Made by a program: the position numbers and the translations under genes. Of a stretch of 37,717 bases of DNA, positions 10,840-22,234 are shown one piece after another; position 1 is the first letter of the stretch; every line of letters begins with the position of its first letter. The stretch lies in contig DATAOI010000067.1 of NCBI GenBank assembly GCA_036265815.1, forward strand, positions 1 to 37,717, written 5' to 3'. This DNA is from Gemmatimonadales bacterium. GTDB taxonomy: Bacteria; Gemmatimonadota; Gemmatimonadetes; Gemmatimonadales; GWC2-71-9. Below the pieces are notes generated by a model that worked only from the letters and a program-made list of their open reading frames with translations, had not been told where the DNA came from and did not search any database.

Positions 10840-11810
10840 GCCAGCGTTCTCCGCAACAGCAGCGCGAACAAGGGAACGCCGACCAGCGCCGTGATCACCC
10901 CGACGGGGAGCTCCAGTGGCCGCACCACGGTGCGCGATACGACGTCGGAGAGGACCAGGAAGCAGCCGCCGGCCACGAACGCGATCGGCAGCAGGGTGCG
11001 ATGGATCGGGCGGGAGACCATGCGGACCGCGTGGGGCACGACGAGCCCGACGAATCCGATGATCCCACAGGCCGCCACGCTCGCGGCCGTGAGCAGCGCG
11101 GTGCAGAGATACACCAGCCGCCGGGTGCGCTCGACCTCCGCTCCGAGGTGATGCGCCGGCTCCTCGCCCAGGGCGATCAGGTCCAGACCCCGCGCGCTCA
11201 GTCCGATCACGATCAGCGGCGGCACGGCGTAGCTGGCGAACACCGCCAGCGCCTGCCAGGAGGCGGCACCGAAGCCACCCAACAGCCAGAGAAACGCGTT
11301 CCGGGTGGTGGCGGAATCGGAGACCACGATGATGGCGCTCATGAGCGCTCCGGCGAATGCTCCCACCACCACGCCCGAGAGCAACAGCACCCGCGGGTCC
11401 AGCCGGTGACCCGCCACCAGGCTCAGCCGGTAGACCAGGGCCACGGCGGCGAGCGCGCCGAGAAAGGCGGCGAGCGGCACAGCCCAGGGACCCGCCGCGC
11501 GGCTCGCGATGGCCAGCACCGCGCCGAGGCCCGCGCCGCCGGAGAGTCCCAGCAGGTACGGCTCGGCCAGAGGATTTCGGATCATCGCCTGTAGGGCGGC
11601 GCCGCACACCGCGAGGCTCCCGCCGACGAGGAAGGCGAGCAGCACCCGGGGCGCCCGGAGCTCGCGCACGATGACGCTCGCCTGGGCATCCGGCCGGTGG
11701 AGGCCGGCCCAGACCTCGCCAAGCGAGAGCGGCACCGTACCCGCGCCGAGTCCGATCACCAGGCACGCGGCTACCAGCAGGGCCAGCAGCGCGACGCGCG
11801 GGCCGCTCAC
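10836..11810 (-). CDS. btuC: FecCD-family permease, BtuC-like (cobalamin import)
   Basis: A 324-residue inner-membrane permease with about ten hydrophobic segments, forming the dimeric translocation path of a type II importer. Family features include RAPRVLLAFLVGGSLAVCGAALQAMIRNPLAEPYLLG (positions about 11563-11673), the GWLLGG-like segment FLWLLGGFG, and FVGLVVPHAVRM near the end. These are diagnostic of the FecCD/BtuC family. The GTG at 11810 overlaps the btuF stop by 4 nt (GTGA). The sequence from there (VSGPRVALLALL) is a proper first membrane segment, whereas the 107 upstream codons in frame are antisense-like shadow over btuF. It is coupled in the same way to btuD. Confidence 0.93.
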   Translation of the reverse strand: MSGPRVALLALLVAACLVIGLGAGTVPLSLGEVWAGLHRPDAQASVIVRELRAPRVLLAFLVGGSLAVCGAALQAMIRNPLAEPYLLGLSGGAGLGAVLAIASRAAGPWAVPLAAFLGALAAVALVYRLSLVAGHRLDPRVLLLSGVVVGAFAGALMSAIIVVSDSATTRNAFLWLLGGFGAASWQALAVFASYAVPPLIVIGLSARGLDLIALGEEPAHHLGAEVERTRRLVYLCTALLTAASVAACGIIGFVGLVVPHAVRMVSRPIHRTLLPIAFVAGGCFLVLSDVVSRTVVRPLELPVGVITALVGVPLFALLLRRTLA

Positions 11811-12712
11811 CGGGATGCGCTCCGGATGCGCGCCGCCAGCTCCCGCACCGCCACCGGCGCCCGCGGACTCGGCCGGTTGAACTCCGACCCGGTGATCCTG
11901 AGGAAATGGTGCTCCCGGACCGCCCGGACCACTTGCCACTCGGGTCGCGTGGCAAACGACGGCGGCCCGTCGGTGGTGGTCAGGATGAGATCGGGATCTC
12001 TCACCGCCACGGCTTCGATGCTGACCGTGCCGGCGGTCTTCCGAAGATCGGCAAAGAGGTTCCTGCCGCCCGCGCGCTCCACCAGCTCGTTCAGGAAACT
12101 CTGGCCGATGGTCATCGGCGGCTGCTCCCATACCAGGAGGAGCACCTTGGGCCGGGGTCCGCTGACTCGAGGCGCCGCCGCAGCGAGTGCGGTGTCGAAC
12201 ACGGCGATGACCGAATCGGCGCCGCGCATGTGGCCGGTGAAGCGTCCCAGCAGTCGGCCGACGCGCCCCACATCACTCAAGGCGTCGGTGTTGAGCCGGA
12301 GTGCCGCGACGCCGAGCCGCCGGAGCCGCGTCGCGGCCGGCGCGTTCTGGGCGGAGTTGTAGAGGATGACCAGATCGGGATGGACCGCGAGGATGGCCTC
12401 GAGATTGGGATTGATCCCATCCCCGAGATTGGTGACTGCGGCGGCCGCCGGCGGATAGTCACACCAGGTGGTACGCCCGACTAGCGCCTCCCCTGCCCCG
12501 ATGGCGAAGAGGAGCTCGGTGGTGGCCGGGATCAGCGAGGCGATTCGGTGGGCCGGCGCGGGCACCGTCACAGTGTCGCCTGCGTCGTCCACCAGCCGAA
12601 GCGAGCCCGTGGGCCGCGAGGCGGCGCGGCACCCGCCGGAGGCGAGACCCAGGACCAGCCCCGCGGCCACCGCGCCGAGCCCGAGAACGCGAAGCGCGAG
12701 AGACCTGCTCAC
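11807..12712 (-). CDS. btuF: Cobalamin-binding ABC transporter substrate protein BtuF
   Basis: A 301-residue periplasmic or lipid-anchored binding protein of the BtuF/FecB type. The signal peptide (residues about 3-25) ends in a Cys-containing LASGGC, a weak lipobox. The binding-protein core starts RLVDDAGDTVTVP. The segments ASLIPATTELLFAIG and GRTTWCDYPP resemble BtuF, where the DYP loop contacts cobalamin; siderophore binders generally lack this WCDYP pattern. The GTG at 12712 lies in a GTGA overlap with the upstream gene. With btuC and btuD it makes a full BtuFCD importer. No TonB-dependent BtuB receptor is in the window. Confidence 0.9.
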   Translation of the reverse strand: MSRSLALRVLGLGAVAAGLVLGLASGGCRAASRPTGSLRLVDDAGDTVTVPAPAHRIASLIPATTELLFAIGAGEALVGRTTWCDYPPAAAAVTNLGDGINPNLEAILAVHPDLVILYNSAQNAPAATRLRRLGVAALRLNTDALSDVGRVGRLLGRFTGHMRGADSVIAVFDTALAAAAPRVSGPRPKVLLLVWEQPPMTIGQSFLNELVERAGGRNLFADLRKTAGTVSIEAVAVRDPDLILTTTDGPPSFATRPEWQVVRAVREHHFLRITGSEFNRPSPRAPVAVRELAARIRSASR

Positions 12713-13827
12713 CGTGCCCCGCTCCGGTTCGCCAGGGACGATGCCAGCTCGTCCTTGAGCCGGGCCCGCTCGGACTGATACCGCTGCCACTCCTCGGTGG
12801 GGGTCTCCTGCTCCTTGCCGGCGTAGCGCGCGTCCAGCATGGCGATGGCGTCGAGTGCCGGCTCCAGCGCTGGCGCCGGGGCGGGCTGACGGAGAATCCG
12901 CCAGGCCGCCAGCACGAGCGTTAGCCCGACCGCGGCCACCAGGCCGGCCAGCAGGGTGACCGGGGTACGGGGCAGCAGGGGCAGGTGAAGGCGTACGGAG
13001 CCGCCTGGCGGCACCACGCCGGTCCAGCGGAGGAACGATCGGCCTTCGATGACCTGGCTGTCGGCCAATGCCAGCGTGCCGCCGGACACCGTAGCGCCGC
13101 GCTCTTCCACCAGCAGGTTGACTCGCCCGCCGGTGCGCCCGATGGGGAAGTCGACCACCGGGCGACCCGGTGGGATCAGATACTCAAGGGAGAGCTGTTT
13201 CTGTCCCGGCGCAATCGGCGCGGAGACTAGCGCGGAGTCGTGCTGGCGGCGGACGGCCTCGGGAGAGACATCGCTCTCGCCCAGCTCGAGACCGGTGCTG
13301 GCGGCCGGCAGCGGCAGGCTCCAGGAGGCCCGCAGGCTATCCGGCGCCACCCGGGCCCGGAGGCCCGAGTTGAGCAGCACGACCAGATCCAGCACCGCGC
13401 GCGACCCATTTTCGCTGGGCCGCGGCACCACGATGTGCCGGGCTTCCAGGGTGACCGGCGCCGAGCTGGAGGTGTCGTACACCGCCAGGGCGATGGCGGT
13501 GTCGGGACGGGCGGGGTTGGTATGGACGGGGGTGGAGAAGTATTCGATTCCGCCATACCGCGCGCTCAGCAGGTAGATGGCGGTGGTGTCGGCGCGGAAG
13601 CGGAAGCGGAAGCGGCCCCGCGCATCGGCGCGGGTGGAATCGACGGCTCCCTGGAGCTGCCGGCCGACCCGGTGGAGCAGCACGCGCGCGCCGGCGAGCC
13701 GGGTGGTGTCCCGTTCGTGGGGGACCACGACCGATCCCGCCACCAGGGTCGAGGGGGCCGGGGTCTGCGCCGCTGCCGGCCGTGCCCCGCCCAGTCCGAG
13801 CAGCAGTGTGACGAAGAGCCTACGGAT
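12709..13827 (-). CDS. Exported, C-terminally anchored protein with carboxypeptidase-regulatory-like domain; start codon unusual
   Basis: About 372 residues: a signal peptide (RRLFVTLLLGLGGARPAAA, cleavage near residue 20), an extracytoplasmic region beginning with a transthyretin/carboxypeptidase-regulatory-like sandwich (about 27-115), a second beta-rich region to about 285, one transmembrane helix (about 289-312), and a charged tail with LDARYAGKE and QSERARLKDEL. The tail is a helical pattern also seen at the end of cytochrome c biogenesis-type membrane proteins. The signal peptide would begin at an ATC (13827) or an ATT (13842). No ATG, GTG or TTG lies in frame between these and an ATG at 14010 deep in the upstream gene, so the start given is provisional. 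The stop overlaps btuF in a GTGA. Function unknown. Confidence 0.7.
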   Translation of the reverse strand: MRRLFVTLLLGLGGARPAAAQTPAPSTLVAGSVVVPHERDTTRLAGARVLLHRVGRQLQGAVDSTRADARGRFRFRFRADTTAIYLLSARYGGIEYFSTPVHTNPARPDTAIALAVYDTSSSAPVTLEARHIVVPRPSENGSRAVLDLVVLLNSGLRARVAPDSLRASWSLPLPAASTGLELGESDVSPEAVRRQHDSALVSAPIAPGQKQLSLEYLIPPGRPVVDFPIGRTGGRVNLLVEERGATVSGGTLALADSQVIEGRSFLRWTGVVPPGGSVRLHLPLLPRTPVTLLAGLVAAVGLTLVLAAWRILRQPAPAPALEPALDAIAMLDARYAGKEQETPTEEWQRYQSERARLKDELASSLANRSGAR

Positions 13828-14311
13828 TGAACTTGCCGAAATCCTGCGGGTCCATCTTCTCGAGGTAGTCTTTGAGCTTGTCGGCCTCGAGCGAGGGATC
13901 GGGAGAGGGCTCGTCGGTCTCGACTCCGCTCTGGTCCAGCAGCTGGTCGCTGGTGAAGATCGGCGCCCGCATCCGAAGCGCGAGCGCGATACTGTCCGAG
14001 GGCCGCGCATCCACCTGGAAGACATGGTCTTCGCGCCGGATGAGGAGCTCGGCGAAGTAGGTGTTCTCCTTGACCGCGCTGATGACCACGCGGCGGAGGT
14101 CGCCGCCGAGGCCGACCAGGATCTGCTTGAGTAGATCGTGGGTCAGCGGGCGCTGCGCCTTCATGCCCTGGAGCTCCATCGCGATGGCGCTGGCCTCCGC
14201 GGGGCCGATCCAGATGGGGAGCACCCGGGTGCCGTCTTTCTCCCGGAGGATCACGACCGGTGTGTTGGTCGTGCGGTCCAGGCCCAGGTGCGCCACCGTC
14301 ACTTCGATCAT
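13820..14311 (-). CDS. Bifunctional nuclease family (DUF151/BFN) protein
   Basis: A 163-residue protein with the BFN fold from residue 1 to about 125: VVILREKDGTRVLPIWIGPAEA, then VHDLL-like THDLLKQIL and FQVDARPSDSIALALRM. These are the most conserved segments of DUF151. Plant and mycobacterial relatives have been described as nucleases or regulators; a specific role cannot be read from sequence. The C-terminal 40 residues are acidic and low-complexity, ending in MDPQDFGKFNP. The ATG at 14311 is 4 bp past the ahcY stop. Its 3' end overlaps the next gene, whose signal peptide begins around this stop codon. Confidence 0.9.
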   Translation of the reverse strand: MIEVTVAHLGLDRTTNTPVVILREKDGTRVLPIWIGPAEASAIAMELQGMKAQRPLTHDLLKQILVGLGGDLRRVVISAVKENTYFAELLIRREDHVFQVDARPSDSIALALRMRAPIFTSDQLLDQSGVETDEPSPDPSLEADKLKDYLEKMDPQDFGKFNP

Positions 14312-14315
14312 ACCG

Positions 14316-16902
<2,587 letters not shown>

Positions 16903-16943
16903 GGCTAGCGGGTTCCGTGGGTGAGAGAGAGGCAGAGCGCCCG

Positions 16944-18755
16944 TCAGGACGCCGGCTTGCCGGCTGGCAAGGTAGCCACCCGTCCCCGCCCGGGCAACGC
17001 CGAATTGGGATCGAGCAGGCGGACGTCGATGTATTCCCCGACCACGCTGCGGAGCGCTTCGGAAACGTCGCTCGAGCTCGCGGCCGAGAGGGCGGACTCG
17101 GCCGCCTGCCGCGCGGCCGGCTCGGGCACGGTTCGCACCACCCATTTGACCAAGGGCAGCGCGGGCGGCGAGACGCTCAACTGGTCGTATCCCAGACCGA
17201 TCAGCAGCACGGCGCTCAACGCCTCCGACGCCATCTCGCCGCAGACGCTCACCGGCACACCCGCTGCACGGCCCACGGCGAGCACCTGCTGGAGCTGGCG
17301 CACGATCGAGGGGTGGTGAGGGGTGAACCGGTCGGCCAGTCGCGCGTTCCCACGATCCACCGCCATGGTGTACTGGGTGAGATCGTTGGTCCCCACGCTG
17401 AAGAAGGCGCTCACCTCGGCCAGCCGGTCGGCGATCAGCACGGCCGCCGGGGTCTCGATCATGACGCCTACCGGCACGGACTCCGCCGCCCGGATCCCAG
17501 CCGCCTTGAGGGCGGCCGCCTCCTCCTCCATCATCGCCCTGGCCTCCTCCACCTCCTCCACCAAAGTGACCAGCGGCAGCATGAGGCGGATATCGCGGCC
17601 GGCGGCCGCGCGCAGCACCGCGCGCAGCTGGGGCCGGAATACCTCGGGCTCATCCAGGCAGACCCGGATCGAGCGCCAGCCCAGGAACGGGTTGGCCTCC
17701 GCCGAGGTTTTGAACGCCACTGGGAACTTGTCGCCGCCGAGATCGTAGCTGCGGATCACGATCGGATGGTCGCGAAAAGCGGATGCGACCCGGCGGAAGT
17801 AGTCGGTCTGCTCGTCCTCGGTCGGCAGCGTGGCGCGGCCGGTGAGGAGGAACTCGGTCCGCAGCAGGCCAACCCCCTGGGCGCCGAAGCGGACGGCCTG
17901 CTCGATCTCCTCCGGCAGGTCGACGTTGCCCATGAGCTGGATCTCGCGCCCATCGGGCGTCACCGCAGGTGCTTCGACCACCGCCTCGAGCTGCAGCTCC
18001 AGGCGGCTCCGGCGGCTCACCTGTGTCTTGGCATCGTCCAGCTCGTCGCGGGTGGGGTCGAGGATGATCGTGCCGCTCTGCCCATCGAGCAGCAGCATCG
18101 TGCCGCCGGGGATCTGGGCGAGTGCGCCGACCGCGCCCATGACCGCCGGGATGCCGAGGGAGTGCGCCAGGATGGCGGCGTGGGCGGTGCGGGTGCCCTC
18201 CTCGCTCACCAGCCCGACCACGTGCTCGCGGTCGAGCTGCACGGTGAGTCCGGGGGAGATCTCCTGGGCCACCACGATCACCTGCTCGTCCGCGGGGATG
18301 GACCACAGCTCGTGCGCCGAGCGTCCCATCAGGTGCGAGAGCATCCGGAGCTGAATGGCGTTGAGGTCGGCCAGCCGCTCCCTCAAGCGGGCGGCCCCGG
18401 CCCAGTGGTTCCGGAATTCCAGTGCCTTGAATTCGTAGGCGGTCTCGGCGCTGAGCTGGTTGTTCCGGATCAGGGTCTCGACGGAGGCGAGGAAATCCCG
18501 ATCCTGCGCCATGAGGATCTGGGCGTCGAAGATGCGGGACTCCTCGGGGCCGGCGCGCTGGAGCACCCGTTCGCCCAGCTCGGTGAGGTGGGAAACGACG
18601 TACTCCACTGCCTCGTGCAGGCGGCGCACCTCGGCGTCGACCTGGTCGGGGCGGACGGCCCGGTCGGGAACGTCGGGAAATTCCCAGCGCACGACGAAAG
18701 CCGGGGCGCAGACCACCCCTGGCGAGACGCCGATTCCTCGAAGTGCGCGAGTCAT
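16944..18755 (-). CDS. ptsI: PTS enzyme I (PEP-protein phosphotransferase)
   Basis: A 603-residue enzyme that takes phosphate from PEP and passes it to HPr. The N-terminal phosphohistidine domain carries [18 protein letters not shown] with the active His at residue 192. The C-terminal PEP-binding barrel includes [38 protein letters not shown] and the active Cys segment [10 protein letters not shown]. The ATG at 18755 ([13 protein letters not shown]) follows the HPr stop after 2 nt. Length is near the usual 570-600, with a slightly long C-terminal tail. The Man-type EII genes and HPr lie directly upstream, so it most likely serves that system. It is not the nitrogen-type enzyme I, since no GAF domain is present. 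Confidence 0.95.
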   Translation of the reverse strand: MTRALRGIGVSPGVVCAPAFVVRWEFPDVPDRAVRPDQVDAEVRRLHEAVEYVVSHLTELGERVLQRAGPEESRIFDAQILMAQDRDFLASVETLIRNNQLSAETAYEFKALEFRNHWAGAARLRERLADLNAIQLRMLSHLMGRSAHELWSIPADEQVIVVAQEISPGLTVQLDREHVVGLVSEEGTRTAHAAILAHSLGIPAVMGAVGALAQIPGGTMLLLDGQSGTIILDPTRDELDDAKTQVSRRSRLELQLEAVVEAPAVTPDGREIQLMGNVDLPEEIEQAVRFGAQGVGLLRTEFLLTGRATLPTEDEQTDYFRRVASAFRDHPIVIRSYDLGGDKFPVAFKTSAEANPFLGWRSIRVCLDEPEVFRPQLRAVLRAAAGRDIRLMLPLVTLVEEVEEARAMMEEEAAALKAAGIRAAESVPVGVMIETPAAVLIADRLAEVSAFFSVGTNDLTQYTMAVDRGNARLADRFTPHHPSIVRQLQQVLAVGRAAGVPVSVCGEMASEALSAVLLIGLGYDQLSVSPPALPLVKWVVRTVPEPAARQAAESALSAASSSDVSEALRSVVGEYIDVRLLDPNSALPGRGRVATLPAGKPAS

Positions 18756-18757
18756 GG

Positions 18758-19024
18758 TCACTCCTCTCCGAATCCGCTGGCCACCAGCTTCGCGAGTGCC
18801 TCCACGGCCTGCGCGGCATCCGGGCCATCGGCCCGGATGATGATCGAGCTGCCGCATTCCGCCGCGAGCATCATCACGCCCATAATGCTCTTCCCGTTGA
18901 CCCCCACTCCATCCTTGGCGAGCTCCACCTCGGAGTTGAAGCTGCTGGCCAGGCGCACGATTCTCGCGGCCGGGCGGGCGTGCAACCCGTCGCGGTTCAC
19001 GATGGTGGCTTCTCGCTCGATCAC
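18758..19024 (-). CDS. ptsH: HPr phosphocarrier protein
   Basis: An 88-residue HPr. GLHARPAA places the catalytic His at residue 15, and NGKSIMGVMML places the regulatory Ser at residue 46, exactly the classical numbering. His-15 is phosphorylated by enzyme I and passes phosphate to EIIA; Ser-46 is the target of HPr kinase, whose gene lies five genes upstream. The GTG at 19024 overlaps the EIID stop (GTGA), and the frame further upstream is shadow over EIID. Retention of both sites argues for a dual catalytic and regulatory HPr. Confidence 0.96.
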   Translation of the reverse strand: MIEREATIVNRDGLHARPAARIVRLASSFNSEVELAKDGVGVNGKSIMGVMMLAAECGSSIIIRADGPDAAQAVEALAKLVASGFGEE

Positions 19025-19755
19025 AGTCCGACCCACCGGAAGAACAGCAGCAGCGCCACGGCGAGCAAAGCGAACCGCACCGTGGTGAGCGCAGTGCCGT
19101 ACCAGCGGGTCACGGCCGCGCCCACCACAGCCACGGCCAGCGCGCCGACCCCGCCCGCCCAGCCGAAACCGGTGAGATACCAGCCCGCCACCACCGGTAC
19201 CGCCGCCCCGATGGTGAATCCCGCTACCGGGCCGATCCGCTCGATGGCGCGCGGAACCCAGGAGCCACCGATGGCCGCGCCCACCCGCATGCCCGAGTCG
19301 AACCCGGTGCGAAGCGCCCAGACCGCGGTGCCGAGCCGGAGCAGGTTGTAGCCGAGCAGGAGACCGGCGATGGCCCACCAGCCGGCGCCCAGGACGGCCG
19401 CCACCAGGGCAGCACCGACCAGTGCCGGTACCAGCCCGGCCCAGAACAGCTCATCCCCCATGGCGCCGAGCGGGCTGCAGAGCGCCCGGCGCAGCCGGTC
19501 GATCTGGTCGCCGGGGACCGCCTCGTACTCCGCCCGGACGGTGGCGCCGAGCGCGAGTCCGGCGAGGTTGGGGTTGCAGTTGAAGAACTCGGTCGACCGG
19601 ACCACGGCCTCGCTGTGCCGCACCGGATCCACGGTCTTGAGGTCCTCCAGCAGCGGCTCCGCCGCGTAGCCTATGCCGACGCCGAGCATGCGCTCGTAGT
19701 TCCAGGTCCCCTGCACGGCGAAGAGCCGGAGCAGCGCCCGCCAGCCGCCGGTCAC
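19021..19755 (-). CDS. PTS mannose-family EIID subunit
   Basis: A 244-residue membrane protein of the EIID-Man family, which pairs with EIIC to form the sugar channel. Recognisable segments are LRLFAVQGTWNYERMLGVGIGYA at the start (positions about 19665-19737), EFFNCNPNLAGLALG and LCSPLGAMGDELFWAGLVP. The membrane part is at the C-terminal end (residues about 110-244). At 244 residues it is shorter than the usual 270-300. The GTG at 19755 overlaps the EIIC stop, and its own stop overlaps HPr, both as GTGA. The transported sugar cannot be inferred; no sugar kinase or isomerase specific to it is adjacent. Confidence 0.9.
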   Translation of the reverse strand: MTGGWRALLRLFAVQGTWNYERMLGVGIGYAAEPLLEDLKTVDPVRHSEAVVRSTEFFNCNPNLAGLALGATVRAEYEAVPGDQIDRLRRALCSPLGAMGDELFWAGLVPALVGAALVAAVLGAGWWAIAGLLLGYNLLRLGTAVWALRTGFDSGMRVGAAIGGSWVPRAIERIGPVAGFTIGAAVPVVAGWYLTGFGWAGGVGALAVAVVGAAVTRWYGTALTTVRFALLAVALLLFFRWVGL

Positions 19756-20432
19756 CGCAGCACCGCCAGCAGGATGCCGGCGGCGACGCCCGCCAGCAGC
19801 CATTTGAGTCGAGCGCCCCGGCCCGCGCTCCGGACCGCGCCGCCGGCGGCGGCGGAGATGCCCGCGCCGATCACGACGAGGGTGAGGCCCACCGCGGTGC
19901 GCCGGTCCAGGTGCACGTAACGGGTCATGCCCGATGCGAGGGCGAGTCCCAGGAGCGTGAGGCCCGCTCCGCGCGCGGCGTCGCGCAGCAGCGCCCCGTA
20001 CTGCAGCCGGCGGATCGCCCGGCTCTCCCCGGCGGCCAGCGCGGCGGCGTGCTGTTGAATCGCCCGCGCATTCGACCGCCGCACGAGCTGCAACGTCCAC
20101 CCGCCGAGCACGGCCAGCAGCAGGCCGAGGGTGACGCTCAGCCCCAGGCCCAGCTCCCAGGGAGCGCCGGCGGCGAGGGTCGCGGCGGCCACCGTGGCCG
20201 GTCCGTAGTCAGGGTAGCGCACCGCCCCAATTGGGAGCACGTCGAGCGCGAAGAGCTCCAGCAGCACTCCGACCCTGAGGCCGGCTTCGAGGTCGCCCAC
20301 CAGCCAACCCGCCACGGTTCCCGCGACCAGCGGCCGGGAGAGCATCGCCTGGGGAACGCTCACCAGGTCGAGCGCGACCAGAGCGCCCCAGAGCACCAGG
20401 AGGCCGGCCGCGTGCAGTGGCAGCTCGCTCAT
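19752..20432 (-). CDS. PTS mannose-family EIIC subunit
   Basis: A 226-residue polytopic membrane protein of the EIIC-Man/Sor family. The family core is visible as SVPQAMLSRPLVAGTVAGWLVGDLEAGLRVGVLLELFALDVLPIGAVRYPD (positions about 20207-20361), including the conserved PIG...PD turn. It is short for the family (usually 250-270). The ATG at 20432 overlaps the EIIB stop by 4 nt (ATGA) and was preferred to the 176-codon upstream extension, which lies over EIIB and has shadow composition. Together with EIID it would form the membrane part of the system. Confidence 0.9.
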   Translation of the reverse strand: MSELPLHAAGLLVLWGALVALDLVSVPQAMLSRPLVAGTVAGWLVGDLEAGLRVGVLLELFALDVLPIGAVRYPDYGPATVAAATLAAGAPWELGLGLSVTLGLLLAVLGGWTLQLVRRSNARAIQQHAAALAAGESRAIRRLQYGALLRDAARGAGLTLLGLALASGMTRYVHLDRRTAVGLTLVVIGAGISAAAGGAVRSAGRGARLKWLLAGVAAGILLAVLR

Positions 20433-20905
20433 GGCAGCGACCTGAGCGCCACCGCCGCCGTGGTCGGCAGGTCCTGGGCGGAGACGTCGGCACCGGCCGC
20501 CTCGATGGCGAACAGGCGGCGCAGCTCGTCGTCGGTCAGATACAGATAGGGGAGCCGCTCCCGCCGGCCCGGCCGGTGGTGGATGCCGCCAAGGTTGATC
20601 CGGTGAACCGCCACCGGGTTGGCGGTGTGGAGCGCGCCCATGGTCTCGACGTCGCCGGTCAGGATCAGTCCCCGCCGTCCGTTGGAGCTGAGCTCGGGCA
20701 GCAGGGCCGACGCGTCGGCCAGCGTGACGAACCGGATCTCGATCTCCGGGGAGAGCGCCATCCGGTAGAGCTCCTGCTCCCAGGGGCTCGCGGCCACGGT
20801 GTCGTCGACCAGCACGATGAGGTCGATGCCCAGCGGCCGACCCCAGCCGATGACCACCTGGCCATGCACCAGCCGGTCGTCCACCCGGCACAGCACGATC
20901 GCCAT
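20429..20905 (-). CDS. PTS mannose-family EIIB subunit
   Basis: A 158-residue cytoplasmic EIIB of the Man/Fru/Sor family. RVDDRLVHGQVVIGW is the family signature, with the phosphorylated His at residue 14. The length is normal for a free-standing EIIB (about 160). EIIB passes phosphate from EIIA to the incoming sugar. The ATG at 20905 shares one base with the EIIA stop (TGATG). Separate A and B genes, rather than an EIIAB fusion as in E. coli ManX, match the arrangement of many non-enteric Man systems. Confidence 0.94.
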   Translation of the reverse strand: MAIVLCRVDDRLVHGQVVIGWGRPLGIDLIVLVDDTVAASPWEQELYRMALSPEIEIRFVTLADASALLPELSSNGRRGLILTGDVETMGALHTANPVAVHRINLGGIHHRPGRRERLPYLYLTDDELRRLFAIEAAGADVSAQDLPTTAAVALRSLP

Positions 20906-21279
20906 CAGGGGATCCGGATACCCTTGGCGCCGGCGGCGGCCGCCCGGCTCGCGGCCTCATCGGGCGGGAGCGCGCGGTGGAAGACGAAATCGACCAGCAT
21001 GGCGAGGTTCACGCCGGTCACGACCTTGACGCCGTCCATTGCGCGGAGCCGGTTCAGCACCGCGAACAGGCAGGAGCCACTGGCCAGGTCGACGAAGACG
21101 ATGGCCGGGCCATGGTCCACCGCCCCGGCGACCCGGTCCTCCAGGGTGCCACGGTCACAGCCGGTGTTGGACACCGGGGTGAGCGCGTCGGCGACGCCGC
21201 TGATCTGCACCGCCGCATCGACCAGCGCCTTGGCCAGCGCCCCATGGCAGACCACCACGCCGCGGAGCGACTCACTCAT
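20905..21279 (-). CDS. PTS mannose-family EIIA subunit
   Basis: A 124-residue EIIA-Man domain protein. The segment GVVVCHGALAKAL puts the phosphorylated His at residue 12, with Cys in place of the common Ser before it. IVFVDLASGSCLFAV corresponds to the conserved TDLxGGSP loop. The ATG at 21279 (MSESLRG) was chosen because the family begins a few residues before this beta-strand; an ATG seven codons upstream is the alternative. It overlaps hprK by 8 nt. In many proteobacteria a homologous EIIA follows rapZ in an hpf-hprK-rapZ operon; here it follows hprK directly. Confidence 0.92.
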   Translation of the reverse strand: MSESLRGVVVCHGALAKALVDAAVQISGVADALTPVSNTGCDRGTLEDRVAGAVDHGPAIVFVDLASGSCLFAVLNRLRAMDGVKVVTGVNLAMLVDFVFHRALPPDEAASRAAAAGAKGIRIP

Positions 21280-22234
21280 AGTCTTCCTGGAGATACTCAC
21301 GCACCCCGCGTTGCTCCTTCATCCGCTTGATCAGCCGCTGGTTGAACGCCGCGGCCACGTCCACCCCGGAGTAGCGCAGGAGGTGCATCATCGCGACCAC
21401 CTCCGAGATCACCGTGATGTTCTTTCCCGGATTGAGCGGCACCACGACTCGCGGCACCGCGACGTCCAGAATCATGGTCTCCTCCCGGGCGAGGCCGGTC
21501 CGGTCGGTGTCACGGGCGGTCTCCCAGTCGTCCAACTGGACCACCACCTCGATCCGCTTCTGCTGCCGCACCGAGCGGACGCCGAACAGCGCCGGGATGT
21601 CGATCAGCCCGATGCCCCGGATCTCCATGTGGTGTGCCGCGAGCTCGTGTCCTCGGCCGATCAGCACGTCGTTGCCCCGGCGGGTCACCTGCACCACGTC
21701 GTCGGCAACGAGCCGGTGCCCACGCTCGACCAGATCGAGCACGCACTCGCTCTTGCCGATCCCGGAGCGGCCGATGAAGAGGAGCCCGACGCCGTACACA
21801 TCCGCCAGCGACCCGTGCAGCGTGGTGCGCGGGGCGAAGGCTTCTTCCACAATCGGCTTCACCCGGCGGTAGAACTCCGCGGTCTTGAGCTTGGTCCGGA
21901 GCACCGGCACGCCGCGCCCCCGGGCCAGCTCGAGCAGCTCGGCCGGCACCTCCAGCCCCTTGGTGACGAAGATGCAGGGAAGGTCGAACCCGAAGAACTT
22001 GGTGAGGGTCGACTGCCGCTCCTCCGCGGCCAGGGAGTTGAGATAGGTGATCTCGGTCTCGCCGAAGACATGGATACGGTTGGGGGCGAACCGGCCGGTG
22101 TAGCCGGCCAGCGCCAGGCCCGGGCTCGCGACTTCGGCTTCCGGCAACTGGCGGTCCAGCCCGAGGTCCCCGGTCAGGGCCTCGAGCTGGAGCGGGTCAC
22201 CCCGCCGGGAGACGAAATCGCGGAGTCGGAGCAT
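21272..22234 (-). CDS. hprK: HPr kinase/phosphorylase
   Basis: A 320-residue bifunctional enzyme that phosphorylates HPr on Ser-46 and reverses this. The N-terminal domain (about 1-130) is followed by the catalytic domain: TLHGSLADVYGVG (His-140), Walker A GRSGIGKS (155-162), VADDV, HHMEIRGIGLIDI (the HprK signature) and VPLNPGKNI in the C-terminal region. All the residues expected of an active kinase and phosphorylase are visible. The ATG at 22234 shares a base with the hpf stop (TGATG), and the gene overlaps EIIA by 8 nt. Its target HPr is encoded in the same operon. Confidence 0.96.
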   Translation of the reverse strand: MLRLRDFVSRRGDPLQLEALTGDLGLDRQLPEAEVASPGLALAGYTGRFAPNRIHVFGETEITYLNSLAAEERQSTLTKFFGFDLPCIFVTKGLEVPAELLELARGRGVPVLRTKLKTAEFYRRVKPIVEEAFAPRTTLHGSLADVYGVGLLFIGRSGIGKSECVLDLVERGHRLVADDVVQVTRRGNDVLIGRGHELAAHHMEIRGIGLIDIPALFGVRSVRQQKRIEVVVQLDDWETARDTDRTGLAREETMILDVAVPRVVVPLNPGKNITVISEVVAMMHLLRYSGVDVAAAFNQRLIKRMKEQRGVREYLQEDYE

